This document shows, piece after piece, positions 54,410 through 64,000 of a stretch of 64,000 nt of DNA. The stretch comes from Cyrtodaria siliqua (lineage: Eukaryota; Mollusca; Bivalvia; Adapedonta; Hiatellidae). Made by a program: the position numbers and the translations under genes. The first letter of the stretch is position 1. Each line of letters starts with the position of its first letter. The notes below the pieces were generated by a model that saw nothing but the letters and a program-made list of their open reading frames with translations, did not search any database and was not told where the DNA came from. Location of the stretch: the NCBI GenBank assembly GCA_037043455.1, contig JAWPHD010010252.1, positions 1 to 64,000 on the forward strand, given 5' to 3'.

Positions 54410-55080
54410 CCGTTCACTTATACTAAACCAAATTGCTAAGTATCAACCTAAGAATATGTCAATAATATTCTCATTGTTTTGTGTATTTTGAGCTTGATTA
54501 GAGATACGGTTAAACTGCAAAATAACAAGTGTACATCGTCTGCTCTGATTGCATGAACATATTTTAAAACTTTTAAGTCAATGTGTTTTCTTAGAAATTA
54601 GTTATAACACTTATACAACTGGGTATATAGGATTTTATTAAGTACTTCGAATTAGTGAAGCTTTCGATGTTCCTAATTCTAAAATATGCCAGTTAAAATT
54701 ATACTAGCATTACCACTACAAATGCATTTGCAAAAGAAATTTTCGAAATATTTAATGTTAACGCTGAATTACAGTTACTTGAATTTCAAACAATATTCAA
54801 TGTAAAGGGAGGTAATTTAAGATTATCCATATTTCATTTTTTTATAGATGGAAAATCTGCGATAACTGGGTCAAATTGTTATGTTTTTTTCTATTATTTC
54901 ATACCAATTTTAAGAATTTTATAACTTTAAGCGATCTTTGACTCATGTTATGTGTTTTATCAGTACATTTCATGTTTTCATATAAAGGGAGGGTAACTCT
55001 CAAAAGATGTAACAATTTAAACAAAAAATAAATGTTTTACAAACTATGGGTCGAAACAAAATACTTATCATATATCTATT
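54410..55080. repeat. Inverted long repeat, arm 2
   Basis: Reverse complement of 33475-34175: ttgagcttgattagagatac, taacactt-tacaactgggta, ttcatataaagggagggtaa. Small indels separate the arms. Confidence 0.85.
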
Positions 55081-55084
55081 CTAA

Positions 55085-55720
55085 AATATATTTAAAATAA
55101 GAAAATTAGTTATGATACAAAAGTTGATACTTAGCAATTTTGTTCAGTATATACACACTTACGCATATTTGGCTCTCAAACCGTGCTATATCCGAGAATC
55201 GATTAAATATCTCAACAGTTCATGTAATTCATTCCCACCATGCATATTTTTAAATACACAAATGTCAAAGCGTTTCCTCTGTGCTGATACACTCCGAAGA
55301 CATTGTTCTGACAAACACAGTAAAATACTCGATATTCATGACTGTTCAAGTCATAATTCTTTAAAGATACTAACCCGCCAAATAATGTCAAAATTACACT
55401 TCAAAACCATTTATCAAAACTCTATCCAGGTGTTCATGTCATATACTAATGTATATGTGCCGATTAAAAGTATAGGATTGTTTACGGGTTCCAAAAATAC
55501 CCTCGACTGAATATGCGTAAAATGAATTATGAGTTGGTAACCCGGAAGTACTTTCTGACCGTTGTAACACTGTTATTGAGAAGAAAACTTAACCTCCATC
55601 CCCTATCACCCATGACATTCGATGAACACGACATCTAGAAATAGGGTCAGTGGCCACACATTTGAATGTCTTAATTCAAGAATATAAGAAGATTTTGGTG
55701 AATCGTTTCAGCTTTACGTG
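55085..55720. other. Intergenic; direct repeat of 31887-32070
   Basis: 55368-55545 resembles 31887-32070 in the same orientation. A 132-codon ORF at 55112-55510 overlaps this repeat; it has no recognisable domain and I do not call it. Confidence 0.45.
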
Positions 55721-56035
55721 ACGCCACCTAAACATAGGTAACAGTTTGTATACGCGAGTGTTCTGCTAACAGCAACGAACGATATAACATTGTTTGTTGT
55801 TTAACGTCATTTTCAGCACATTTTAGGCTATGTATGATGGTCGATTTGTTAGTGGTGGAGGCAGACCACCCACTTATTCCTGGGTAGAACCAGTACTGAA
55901 TCCCTCCTGCCATCCGTTAAAATAGACACTTTCTTACTTACAAGTTGAGCTCCCAGTTGGATTCGAACTCGCAGTGTTGAGAGGCGAAGTTTACAACGCA
56001 CCTTCGTTAACCCCTCGACCACGGAGCAGCTCAAT
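55720..56035 (-). mobile_element. tRNA-derived SINE
   Basis: Reverse-complemented, the right end gives a tRNA-like head: gctccgtggtcgaggggtta (A-box region) and gagttcgaatccaactggga (B-box). The body has gggtggtctgcctccaccac and ends with a sequence complementary to gtttaacgtcattttcagc. A partial relative of the body is at 20365-20455, and another pair at 7345-7735. Confidence 0.7.
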
Positions 56036-57715
56036 GCTATAACAATAAGGTATTATAATAAGGTATAACGGAAATGCGTTTTTCTGTCTGGAAAATAATG
56101 GAAATGTTTATAATTGCCTGCAATAGTACATATTAGTCACGATTCAAATTTCTTTTCTTTCTATAATTTAATGTGTTTGTGGACCAAGCAAACACAATTA
56201 TGGCGTAAATTCACCCATATATAACAACAGATGTGTACAAACAAACGATCGATTCCTGTGAAATCAGATACATAAATGAACGCCGTCATCCATTACGCAG
56301 GTCAGGAATAGTACAAGACTACGGTCTTCGATAAATGCACTCATAACGACGAACGAAATTGCCCTTCTTAATTCACACTAGGCCAAATAAAATTATATGT
56401 GTGGTTCCCTTTCCCAACCGATCCTTTTTTTAAACATTTTATGCAACAAAAATAAAAAGGAAAACAAATGAGAAAAAAAGAAATTCAAATTAAGTTATGT
56501 TAAAATATATTTATTCTAGTTATTTCATATGCGGACATATTTACAATCTCATTAAAATCAGACCTTTTATCACGCTACGATACTCTACAGTCTCATTAAA
56601 ATCAGATTCTTTATCACGCTACGATACTCTTTACTACAAGGATCTGACAACGCTCTATTGGAGGTCACTTCAGATTGACCTTAAGATTAGCCAATCGGAT
56701 TTCAGCCTACAAAATTGCTCGGTATAGACTGCTTCACTGCGCATGTCGCGTTTCAGTAAAACGCTGTGGAGCAGTCTACGCTCGGTATTGAAAGAGACAA
56801 TGTCCGTAACTTTTAGCTTATAAAACGCAAAATAATTTCGTTGACAAACATAATGCACCAACCATTACTGAAGGCGAAGTTTACAACGCAACTTCATTAA
56901 CCCCTCGACCACGGAGCAGCTCAATGCTATAACAATAAGGTTTTATAATAAGGTATAACGGAAATGCGTTTTTCTGTCTGGAAAATAATGGAAATGTTTA
57001 TACTTGCCTGCAACATATTATTCACGATTCAAATTCTTTTCTTTCACTAATTTAATGTGTTTGTGGACCCAGCAATTATGGCGTAAATTCACCCATATAC
57101 AATAACCAAACGATCGATTCCTGTGAAAACAGAGACATGAATGAACGCCTTCATCCATTACGCATCAAGAATAGTACAAGACTACGATCTTCGATAAATG
57201 AACTCATATTGCCCTACTTAGTTCACACTAGGCCAAATAAAATTATATGTGTGGTTCCCTTTCCCGACCGACCCTGTTTTTAAACATTTTATGCAACAAA
57301 AATAAAAAGGAAAACAAATGAGAAAAAAGAAATTCAAATTAAGTTATGTTAAAATATATTTATTCTGTAAGCTCCCTAGTTATTTCATATGCGGACATAT
57401 TTACAATCTCATTAAAGTCAGAACCCTTATCACGCTACGATACTCTACAATCTCATTAAAATCAGACTCTTTATCACGCTACGATACTCTTCACTACAAG
57501 GATCTGACAACGCTCCATTGGAGGTCACGTCAGATTGACCTTAAGATTAGCCCTACAAAATTGCTCGGTATAGACTGCTTCACTGCGCATGTCGCGTTTC
57601 AGCAAAACGCTGTGGAGCAGTCTACGCTCGGTATTGAAAGAGACAACGTCCGTAACTTTTAGATTATAAACAAAAAATAATTTCGCTTACAAACATAATA
57701 CACCAACCATTATTG
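55983..57715 (+). repeat. Tandem segmental duplication, ~885-bp unit
   Basis: 55983-56868 is repeated at 56871-57715: both start gcgaagtttacaacgcac/a and contain acaataaggt-ttataataag, gtgtggttccctttccc, catatgcggacatatttaca and agacaa-gtccgtaactttta. The duplication copied the tRNA-like end of the neighbouring SINE and the left end of TIR family T. Confidence 0.88.
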
Positions 57716-58390
57716 AAAATTTATAGGAAAAACAATAAAGAAAATATTGTTTGACGGAATTTAATAGCGGTACAAAAACAAATACCGATTCGTGGGATTG
57801 AACCCACACTAAAATGACACTCGCGGTTCAACAGTCGAGTTCGCTAAGCGGGCCATATGTACTATATCTTACTATTTAGAGGACTAATGTCAATTTCGGT
57901 AGAATATATATTTTCAAACACATATGGCAGAGCCCATGATTTTCTTCATATCTTGGTATAAAACATGTCATTTAGTGAATTTCTTTGAATTTATCGTGCA
58001 ATCCACAGCAATACACACGAAGACTTTATCTTTATTCGGATATAGATCTATGTGTTTTATGTGGATTTTTTCTTCTCCTCCATGCTTCATCGGTTTTTGC
58101 ACGCAAAATGACCTATTTATGTGTCGACGTGCCGTAAAACACCATTCATTCATTCATTCATTCATTCATTTTATGTGGATTTTCGTTTGTTCAGTTCACT
58201 CGAATCTGAAGTGCATATGAAACGCGCGATTTCATTGGTTGAATTTAGTTGATCTTCTCATGAATATTGATTAGATGAAAGGTCGATCTGACGTGACCTG
58301 ACGTGATCTGTCAGATCATATAGCGGAGAGTATCAAAGCGTTATTAGGATATGATTTTAATGAGATTAACATATTTACAACTTCGTTTAA
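57390..58390 (+). mobile_element. TIR element family T, copy 1, with internal tRNA-like segment
   Basis: Left end: aatctcattaaaatcagact, cgctacgatactcttcacta, aaggatctgacaacgctcca, ggtcacgtcagattgacc. Right end is the reverse complement of a variant: ggtcgatctgacgtgacc, atctgtcagatcatatagcg, gagagtatc, gattttaatgagatt. The middle carries, on the minus strand, a tRNA-like stretch (57787-57856: ggcccgcttagcgaactcga ... gtgggttcaatcccacg) with a B box but part of the A box deleted. An (attc)n tract is at 58143-58170, between two ttatgtggatttt copies, so about 100 bases were added there. The left end is repeated in the tandem duplication. Confidence 0.78.
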
Positions 58391-58584
58391 AATACGAAAT
58401 ATTAGAATATTACATAGTAATTCATAACCGATGCAAAGGAGAGTATCTGTTCTGTACCTGATATCAACAAACATATATTCAAGGTAGTTTATTAGGATTT
58501 AAGAGTACTGAGTGAAAAAAAAAGGCAAATATAAAATAACATATTTTTTCGACTCACCTACACTATTAATTAGCACCATATCAT

Positions 58585-59165
58585 TTTATTTGGCCTTATC
58601 GTAAGTTATTTCTAGCCGACCAGAGAGAGGGGAAGGATATACAGGATTCCGAGAACAAATATACCTCTAAGGTTCGTAACATACTCGGAGTGTATACTCC
58701 GAAACAAGGGCCCATCCGATTTATGTCTCCATCCGACGGATGAGACTAAGGACATACCGCAGGAAAACAGTGGTAACCATGAGTATTAAACCTGTGGTCT
58801 CCGGGTTCTGGTCACCGTGCTATACACTGATAAAATGCCGAATGGGATATGAAGATGTAAGTCTAATGTAATTGATGGGGTTGGGTTGGGTTCGGTTGCG
58901 GGGGGAGGGGAATGGGTGTCATCTCAAGTCACAGCATACCGACATCGGGCCAACCAGTACTATACCTTCTGTATGCTGAATGTCAAGTAATGGAGCTACT
59001 AGTATATATGTATCATTTTTATAATGTCTTTGGTATCACCCGGCCGGGGATTGAACCCACGACCTCCCGCACGAGAGTTGGACGCTTGACCACTAAGACT
59101 CTGGTGCGGTTTAGAAGAAATAGTGGGTGCGAGACCACATCTCATCAGGAATAACACGGTCACAT
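58585..59165. mobile_element. SINE-like sequences, one with a tRNA head
   Basis: 58600-58770 is a diverged relative of the insertion at 42945. At 59039-59106, minus strand, a tRNA-like head is clear: cagagtcttagtggtcaagc (A box), then ggtcgtgggttcaatccccg (B box). To its left, cagcataccgacatcgggcc resembles the gacactgagccaaccag segment at about 61785. A G-rich run is at 58878-58910. Confidence 0.6.
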
Positions 59166-59414
59166 CCAATACATTAAGGTTATACATACATGTCTTGATC
59201 TATTTACTTATTTTTAATCTATAATAAAAGCATCTTTTCACGACATAAAAGTCCCTCACAAATGCTAACGACAGATGATAAGAGAGCCTTGGGTGCCGCC
59301 ATAATTATACACTATTTTGTATCGCGTTTTGCTGAGCTTAATTAACAGTTTCATGTACAAAGACAATGTTGCCATAAATAATAAACATAATAAATTGCAG
59401 GAAAAAATGTTTGT

Positions 59415-59540
59415 CATCTTTTATATGATTCTCATATGCTACTTATAAGATTCTTATATAAAAGGTTTGATATAGGAATCATGTACTGCCACTTTTATAT
59501 AAGTAGCATAGAACACGTTCATATGAGAATCATATAAGGA
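59415..59540. repeat. Imperfect palindrome
   Basis: cttttatatgattctcatat-gctacttat pairs with ataagtagca ... atatgagaatcatataagg. The interior repeats similar ttatataa blocks. Confidence 0.75.
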
Positions 59541-60025
59541 TCATGATACTTACAATGTGCCAAAACTGGTAGTTTTCACTGAGGTCAATAAAATACAATT
59601 ATACTGGCGGTCAACGAAAACGCACCGGTATAAGGAAGGCAGAAGAGCATGGATTAGCTATGACACTTTATATATTGATGGAAAACCAGTGAAATTTGAC
59701 TAGGAGCACGCAGAGGATGGACTAAGTGTTGTGTATTGGAATTGTAATGGATTAACGACTGTAAAAAAGAACAGTCGAACTTTGTCAGAGGCGTTTACTG
59801 TCAGATGTTCTATTCCAAATATTATTTCTTAAAATATATTCAAGTACATCCTCACATAAATTGTTATTTTATATATAATTCCTTTTGTTTTTTGATATCC
59901 TTGGATTATTGATTAAAATGTGTATTGAAAATTGAACTATAAGTGAATGTGTAGAAGTATGTGTAACCTGTCATGTGATTATAATTATGTAATGATGAGA
60001 AACTGTAAACGTTTAAGTCAATAAA

Positions 60026-60026
60026 G

Positions 60027-60057
<31 letters not shown>

Positions 60058-60200
60058 AATATTGGTGTTAAATTGTATTGCTAAAGTAATCCGAACCAAC
60101 CAACCAACCAGTCAGCCAGCCACCCACCCACCCGACCGACCGACCGACCGACCAACCGACCAACCAACCAAACAACCAACCAACCAAACAACCAACCAAT
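60026..60200. repeat. (TATC)n and (CCAA/CCGA)n microsatellites
   Basis: Eight TATC units at 60026-60057, then a degenerate tract of ccaa, ccca, ccga and aacaacc units at 60092-60200. Confidence 0.95.
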
Positions 60201-60204
60201 AAAT

Positions 60205-62980
60205 TTTCCACCTGCCCGCTTTCCAACATTGGCCAGGTGCAATGTTTGCCATCTGTCAGATAAGTATTCTTTTTGATAATAGGTTCACATCAATACTGTT
60301 GAATTACTGTCATGTACTATACGGTTTACATTTGCTCATTGCTCATTTACATTGCTCATGCCTAAATTATGCATTTGGTAGACAATTTCATTTGACCATA
60401 GCCCATCCATGTTGATCCTTTTTTTATCAAGATGGCCGACCAATAGTCCTTAAGATATTAAATTATATTTCGTTGAATGATGGCATGCGATAATATCTAG
60501 GCGAGATTTCGAATACATCTGTGAAGTTTCATTCCATTCTTAGACGTGGTGGTTACATATACTTTCCAAGCACAATTTGCCGAAGTATAACAAGGAACAT
60601 AACTGTGTTCAGTTAGATGACAGATGCATGCCCTCTATTCCTAATTAGGAATTCCTTAAACATCTTTAGTTTGGATAACTGAGTATTTAGAAATCACCAA
60701 TAACGACTTCATTATAAGGACTTCCTTAAATGGTTTCTCTCCTCTATGTATACTCACATTCACTGACTGCTTAAAAATAATTAGGAAGTAGTAATTGCTT
60801 ATGAACTAAGAATTAGGAACTAACTTCACACACATCAGAAATACACAGTCCATGATATAGAAGTGCAATTAACTATCTAGAAACAAATGTAAAGTTCTTA
60901 GCAAGCATTGTTGGTACCTATGATACGACTTTTTTCCTGTACACTCACATGTATCGACCGGTATCGCAATTAATTAGGCAGTAGTAACTTCTACTGAACT
61001 AGACAGGAGTAGCTGGTGGTAAAACAGACGGACATATTTCTCACGTCGGCTAGATATAATCAAATATCTTCACATAAGGCGTTGAAAAGAGAATGGATTA
61101 GCTATATGACTATTCATATAATGCGTCGAAAGTAACGACGCAATATGTGACCTAACGCGGTATGACAAAACAAATCACATTGTAGCGTTATAGTAAAGCA
61201 TATATTGCGTAAAAGTTATACATTGCACCATAACACACGCTTACGCCACTGCGCCTTGACGCCTAACATTAAGGGTATGCAATGAGTGCAGCTTATTAGA
61301 TAATAGTATCCACCTTCTGGGTAAACTATGTATTTGCATAAAGTGTTTGAAGAAAAAAACCGCCTAAAATGTCCAACACTGCGTCGCATGTAAATTTCTG
61401 ATTGTATCCACCGGAAAAGTACAGAATAAGGTTCAAGCAACGGAAAGTACTCTCAAAATAGAATGTTCCTGATTGTTAATCGACACAGGATTATATTGTT
61501 GTGACTGTGACATACATTACAGATGATAATTAGCGGTAAACCCAGTATTTAGTGAGATATATCGATATGTCTATATTTCGGGTGTGTAGTTTTAAGGTTT
61601 ATACATTCCGCCATATTTTAAACCGATAGGAAGTCCAGCGGTATAGGCACAATACAGCCTGGATGTATGAGTGTTTGTGTGTAGTGTAATGTATCTATCT
61701 ACCGTCTACTTGTAACATACATAGTGCTACCACACTGGAATACCACGCCGTAGTACGTGATACCCCACCCAGTCACTGTTTCTGACACTGAGCCAACCAG
61801 ACTGTACTACCCATTATTTGCTTATCAAACACAAGTTACAAGTAAATACTGTTACCTTGATATCATTTTCTGATTAATCAATAATATAGTGCTACCAATG
61901 AATATTTTTAAGAATAATGTGAACTAGTTATTATATAAACATGTTATTGTGTCATCCAAGGCCATTCATTTATAGTTAGTAACATATAGAAGTTTCTGAA
62001 TAAATAACATGTTTTCACATATATGACTGTCATTCAAGGTTAACTTGTTTATCTTATTGGAATATTCTAAAACTTTTATGATGTTCTATGACAGTATAAA
62101 TACAACCTTTTGGGTGTTGTTATTTGTTCAATGTTCAGTATTTAGAGTTCGTTTGGTTAGTTTGGTTCAGTACTTGGATAGATAATTTACTTCAAATTCA
62201 GTATGAAGCGAAACTATTGGATGCTTTGAATTAAAAATATATTGTGAGAGGATAAACATTATTGTGCTAATCTATAACAAAAGTTACATTGGATTATTTG
62301 GACTATTGTGAATAAATAAACCAGGAAATACTTATTTAGATTAAAGACACACTTGCCAAAGGTGTTTGGACTTTATTCTTATATTGGATTTATTTTAAAG
62401 AAATACTGGATCCATTTTATGTATTTTCTGTTAGTTATTTTTTGTTTCGTTGTAGTATTTGAATACATTTGTTGTTTATGTTTTATATATACTTATATTT
62501 TATTTTATGTTTGATGTAAAAATAGCTGTTGCTGGTTTTGCTTCCTTTCTTGTTATATTTTACCCGTAACAATACTAAAAGGCTAGTGGAATATAGTGGA
62601 ATGCCGGTAAGCGTGTGGGTGGGGTGGGGTGGGGAGTGGGAGTTACAGAGGTTTGGAGTAATATGCATGTTTCATAATATCCTATCTATAAAAGCATACT
62701 ATAGTCTGCCGTACACTGGCTTATGATAATGGTTGAGACAACTGAAGCTGTCATAAAACCAAATAAGTCTCCTTGAATTACTGGCTTCAAACTTAAATGG
62801 TTGGTTCAGGGCTATTCAGAAAAAGACTGAGAACAACTTAAATAAAATGTTCAGTTTTCAATTTGTTTTCGTTTTGCTGCCTTAATAAATTATTGGTGCA
62901 ATATAAACAACATTTAGTAAAATGCAAAACACAATTTTCTTTGAACTATTCTAATAATTATTATTAATTATTGCACATGT
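60205..62980. other. Gene-poor stretch
   Basis: I see no supported exon. A segment near 61735-61825 (cgatacccc-like, gacactgagccaaccag) may be a SINE remnant. A G-rich run (gtgggtggggtggggtgggg) is at 62615-62640. The 61-codon and 65-codon frames around it are low-complexity. Confidence 0.45.
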
Positions 62981-62984
62981 GCAA

Positions 62985-63805
62985 GCAATATCATTAAAAT
63001 CATATCCTAATTACGCTTCTCCGCTATAGGATCTGACAACACTCCCTTGTAGGTCACGTCAGATCAACCTTTTAACTAATCAATATTCATGAAAAGATCA
63101 ACTAAATTCAACCAATGAAATCGCGCGTTTCATATGCACTTCAGATGAAAATCCACATAAAACACATTGATCTATATCCGAATAAAGATAAAGTCTTCGT
63201 ATGTTATTGCTGTGGATTGCACGATACATTCAAAGAAATGCACTAAATGGCATGTTCTCTATCAAGATACGATGAAAATCATGGGCGCTGCCTTGTGTGT
63301 TTTGAAACTATATATTCCATCGAAATTATTACGAGATTAGTACTCTAAATAGTAAGACACTGTCCGGCCCGCTTAGCTCAGCTGATAGCGAACTCGACTG
63401 TTGACCTGCGAGTGTCATTTTAGTGTGGGTTCAATCCCAAGAATCGGTAAAAATTTCTACCGCTATTAAATTCCGTCAAACAATCTTTTTTTTATTTTTT
63501 TGTTCAGTAAATATTCAATAATGGCTGGTGTATTATGTTTGTCAACGCAATTATTTTGCGTTTCATAAGCTAAAAGTTACGGGCATGGTCTCTTTCAATA
63601 TCGAACGTAGACTGCTTCACATCGTTTTACTGAAAAGTGACACGCGCAGTGAAGCAGTATATACCGAGCAATTTTTTTTGGCTGAAATCTGACTGGTTAA
63701 TCGTCAGGTCAGTCTGACGTGACCTCCAATGGAGTGTTGTCAGATCCTTGTAGCGTAGAGTATCGTAGCGTGATATAGGGTATTCTTTTAATGAGATTGA
63801 TGTGC
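62985..63805 (-). mobile_element. TIR element family T, copy 2, with internal tRNA-like segment
   Basis: Reverse orientation relative to copy 1. Left end here: atcattaaaatcatatccta, ctccgctataggatctgaca; right end: tgacctccaatggagtgttg, agtatcgtagcgtgatatag, cttttaatgagatt. The tRNA-like segment is fuller than in copy 1: 63366-63445, gcccgcttagctcagctgat (A box), an anticodon-type loop ctgttga, and gtgggttcaatccc (B box). The acceptor and anticodon stems do not pair properly, so it is not called as a tRNA gene. Confidence 0.8.
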
Positions 63806-63809
63806 AAGG

Positions 63810-64000
63810 TACGTAAAAGAACTGCAATTACTAATTATCTTACACTCGTAGAATAAAGATTTTAGTCACTATTATTAAAATAGAAATTATATAATTTATA
63901 TTATAATTCAGAAAATCACGGAAACTGTATTCAAAAGACGTATATATGTAAGTGTTACAATGCATTTTATGATCAGTTAACGATTTTGCAGTGATCTGCT
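63810..64000. other. AT-rich end of window
   Basis: I see nothing recognisable. Confidence 0.4.

Noticed and set aside
55112..55510. 132-codon plus-strand ORF, the longest in the window
   Set aside because: No recognisable domain, low-complexity composition, no splice context, and it overlaps a dispersed direct repeat.
59039..59106. Candidate tRNA gene on the minus strand
   Set aside because: Good A and B boxes, but no proper acceptor stem, and it is followed by SINE body sequence.
63366..63445. Candidate tRNA gene
   Set aside because: A and B boxes and a GTT-type anticodon loop exist, but the acceptor and anticodon stems do not pair and the same segment recurs inside another repeat copy; tRNA-derived.

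Overview
The window is animal nuclear DNA, most likely from a bivalve mollusc. The genes are split by GT-AG introns and about nine tenths of the sequence is AT-rich intron or intergenic DNA packed with transposon relics, SINEs, palindromic elements and tandem arrays. The molluscan call is an inference from repeat style: tRNA-headed SINEs, a GCTCACCTGAGC-type element carrying an internal tandem array, dispersed YLDD reverse-transcriptase relics and hairpin elements. No bacterial features are present.

Three protein-coding loci can be supported. (1) Bases 574-4666, plus strand, hold the 3' part of a CAP/SCP secreted-protein gene. One internal exon carries two compensating frameshifts and the terminal exon is clean; the 5' exons lie outside the window. 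(2) Bases 14968-21383, plus strand, hold a complete five-exon CAP gene of 226 residues with a signal peptide and an intact His-Glu-Glu-His tetrad. Loci 1 and 2 use the same intron phases, so they look like a tandem paralogous pair. (3) Bases 34426-51969, minus strand, hold a complete seven-exon alpha-arrestin (arrestin domain-containing) gene of 446 residues. All its splice sites and phases join into one frame.

Layout: CAP gene A with intronic 25-bp and ~175-bp tandem arrays (0.5-4.7 kb); a ~2.2-kb foldback element (5.0-7.3 kb); SINE copies and a gene-poor stretch (7.3-9.9 kb); a dead non-LTR retrotransposon (9.9-11.5 kb); repeats (11.7-14.9 kb); CAP gene B (15.0-21.4 kb), whose third intron begins with a SINE that duplicated the splice donor; a ~4.9-kb array of 103-bp units starting about 70 bases after its stop codon (21.5-26.3 kb); palindromic and TIR elements and microsatellites (26.9-34.2 kb); the arrestin gene (34.4-52.0 kb), whose introns contain three retroelement relics, two clean DNA-element insertions, a 35-bp array and a 3.3-kb degenerate array; then palindromes, duplications and TIR elements with an internal tRNA-like segment (52.3-63.8 kb).

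The CAP proteins should be secreted and the arrestin-like protein cytosolic; nothing in the sequence links them functionally. The most unusual material is non-coding: palindromes with unrelated arms but a shared CTCGGCAGAGCCTC-like apex, the foldback element, the splice-donor duplication, and the satellite that carries a splice-acceptor-like motif in most units.
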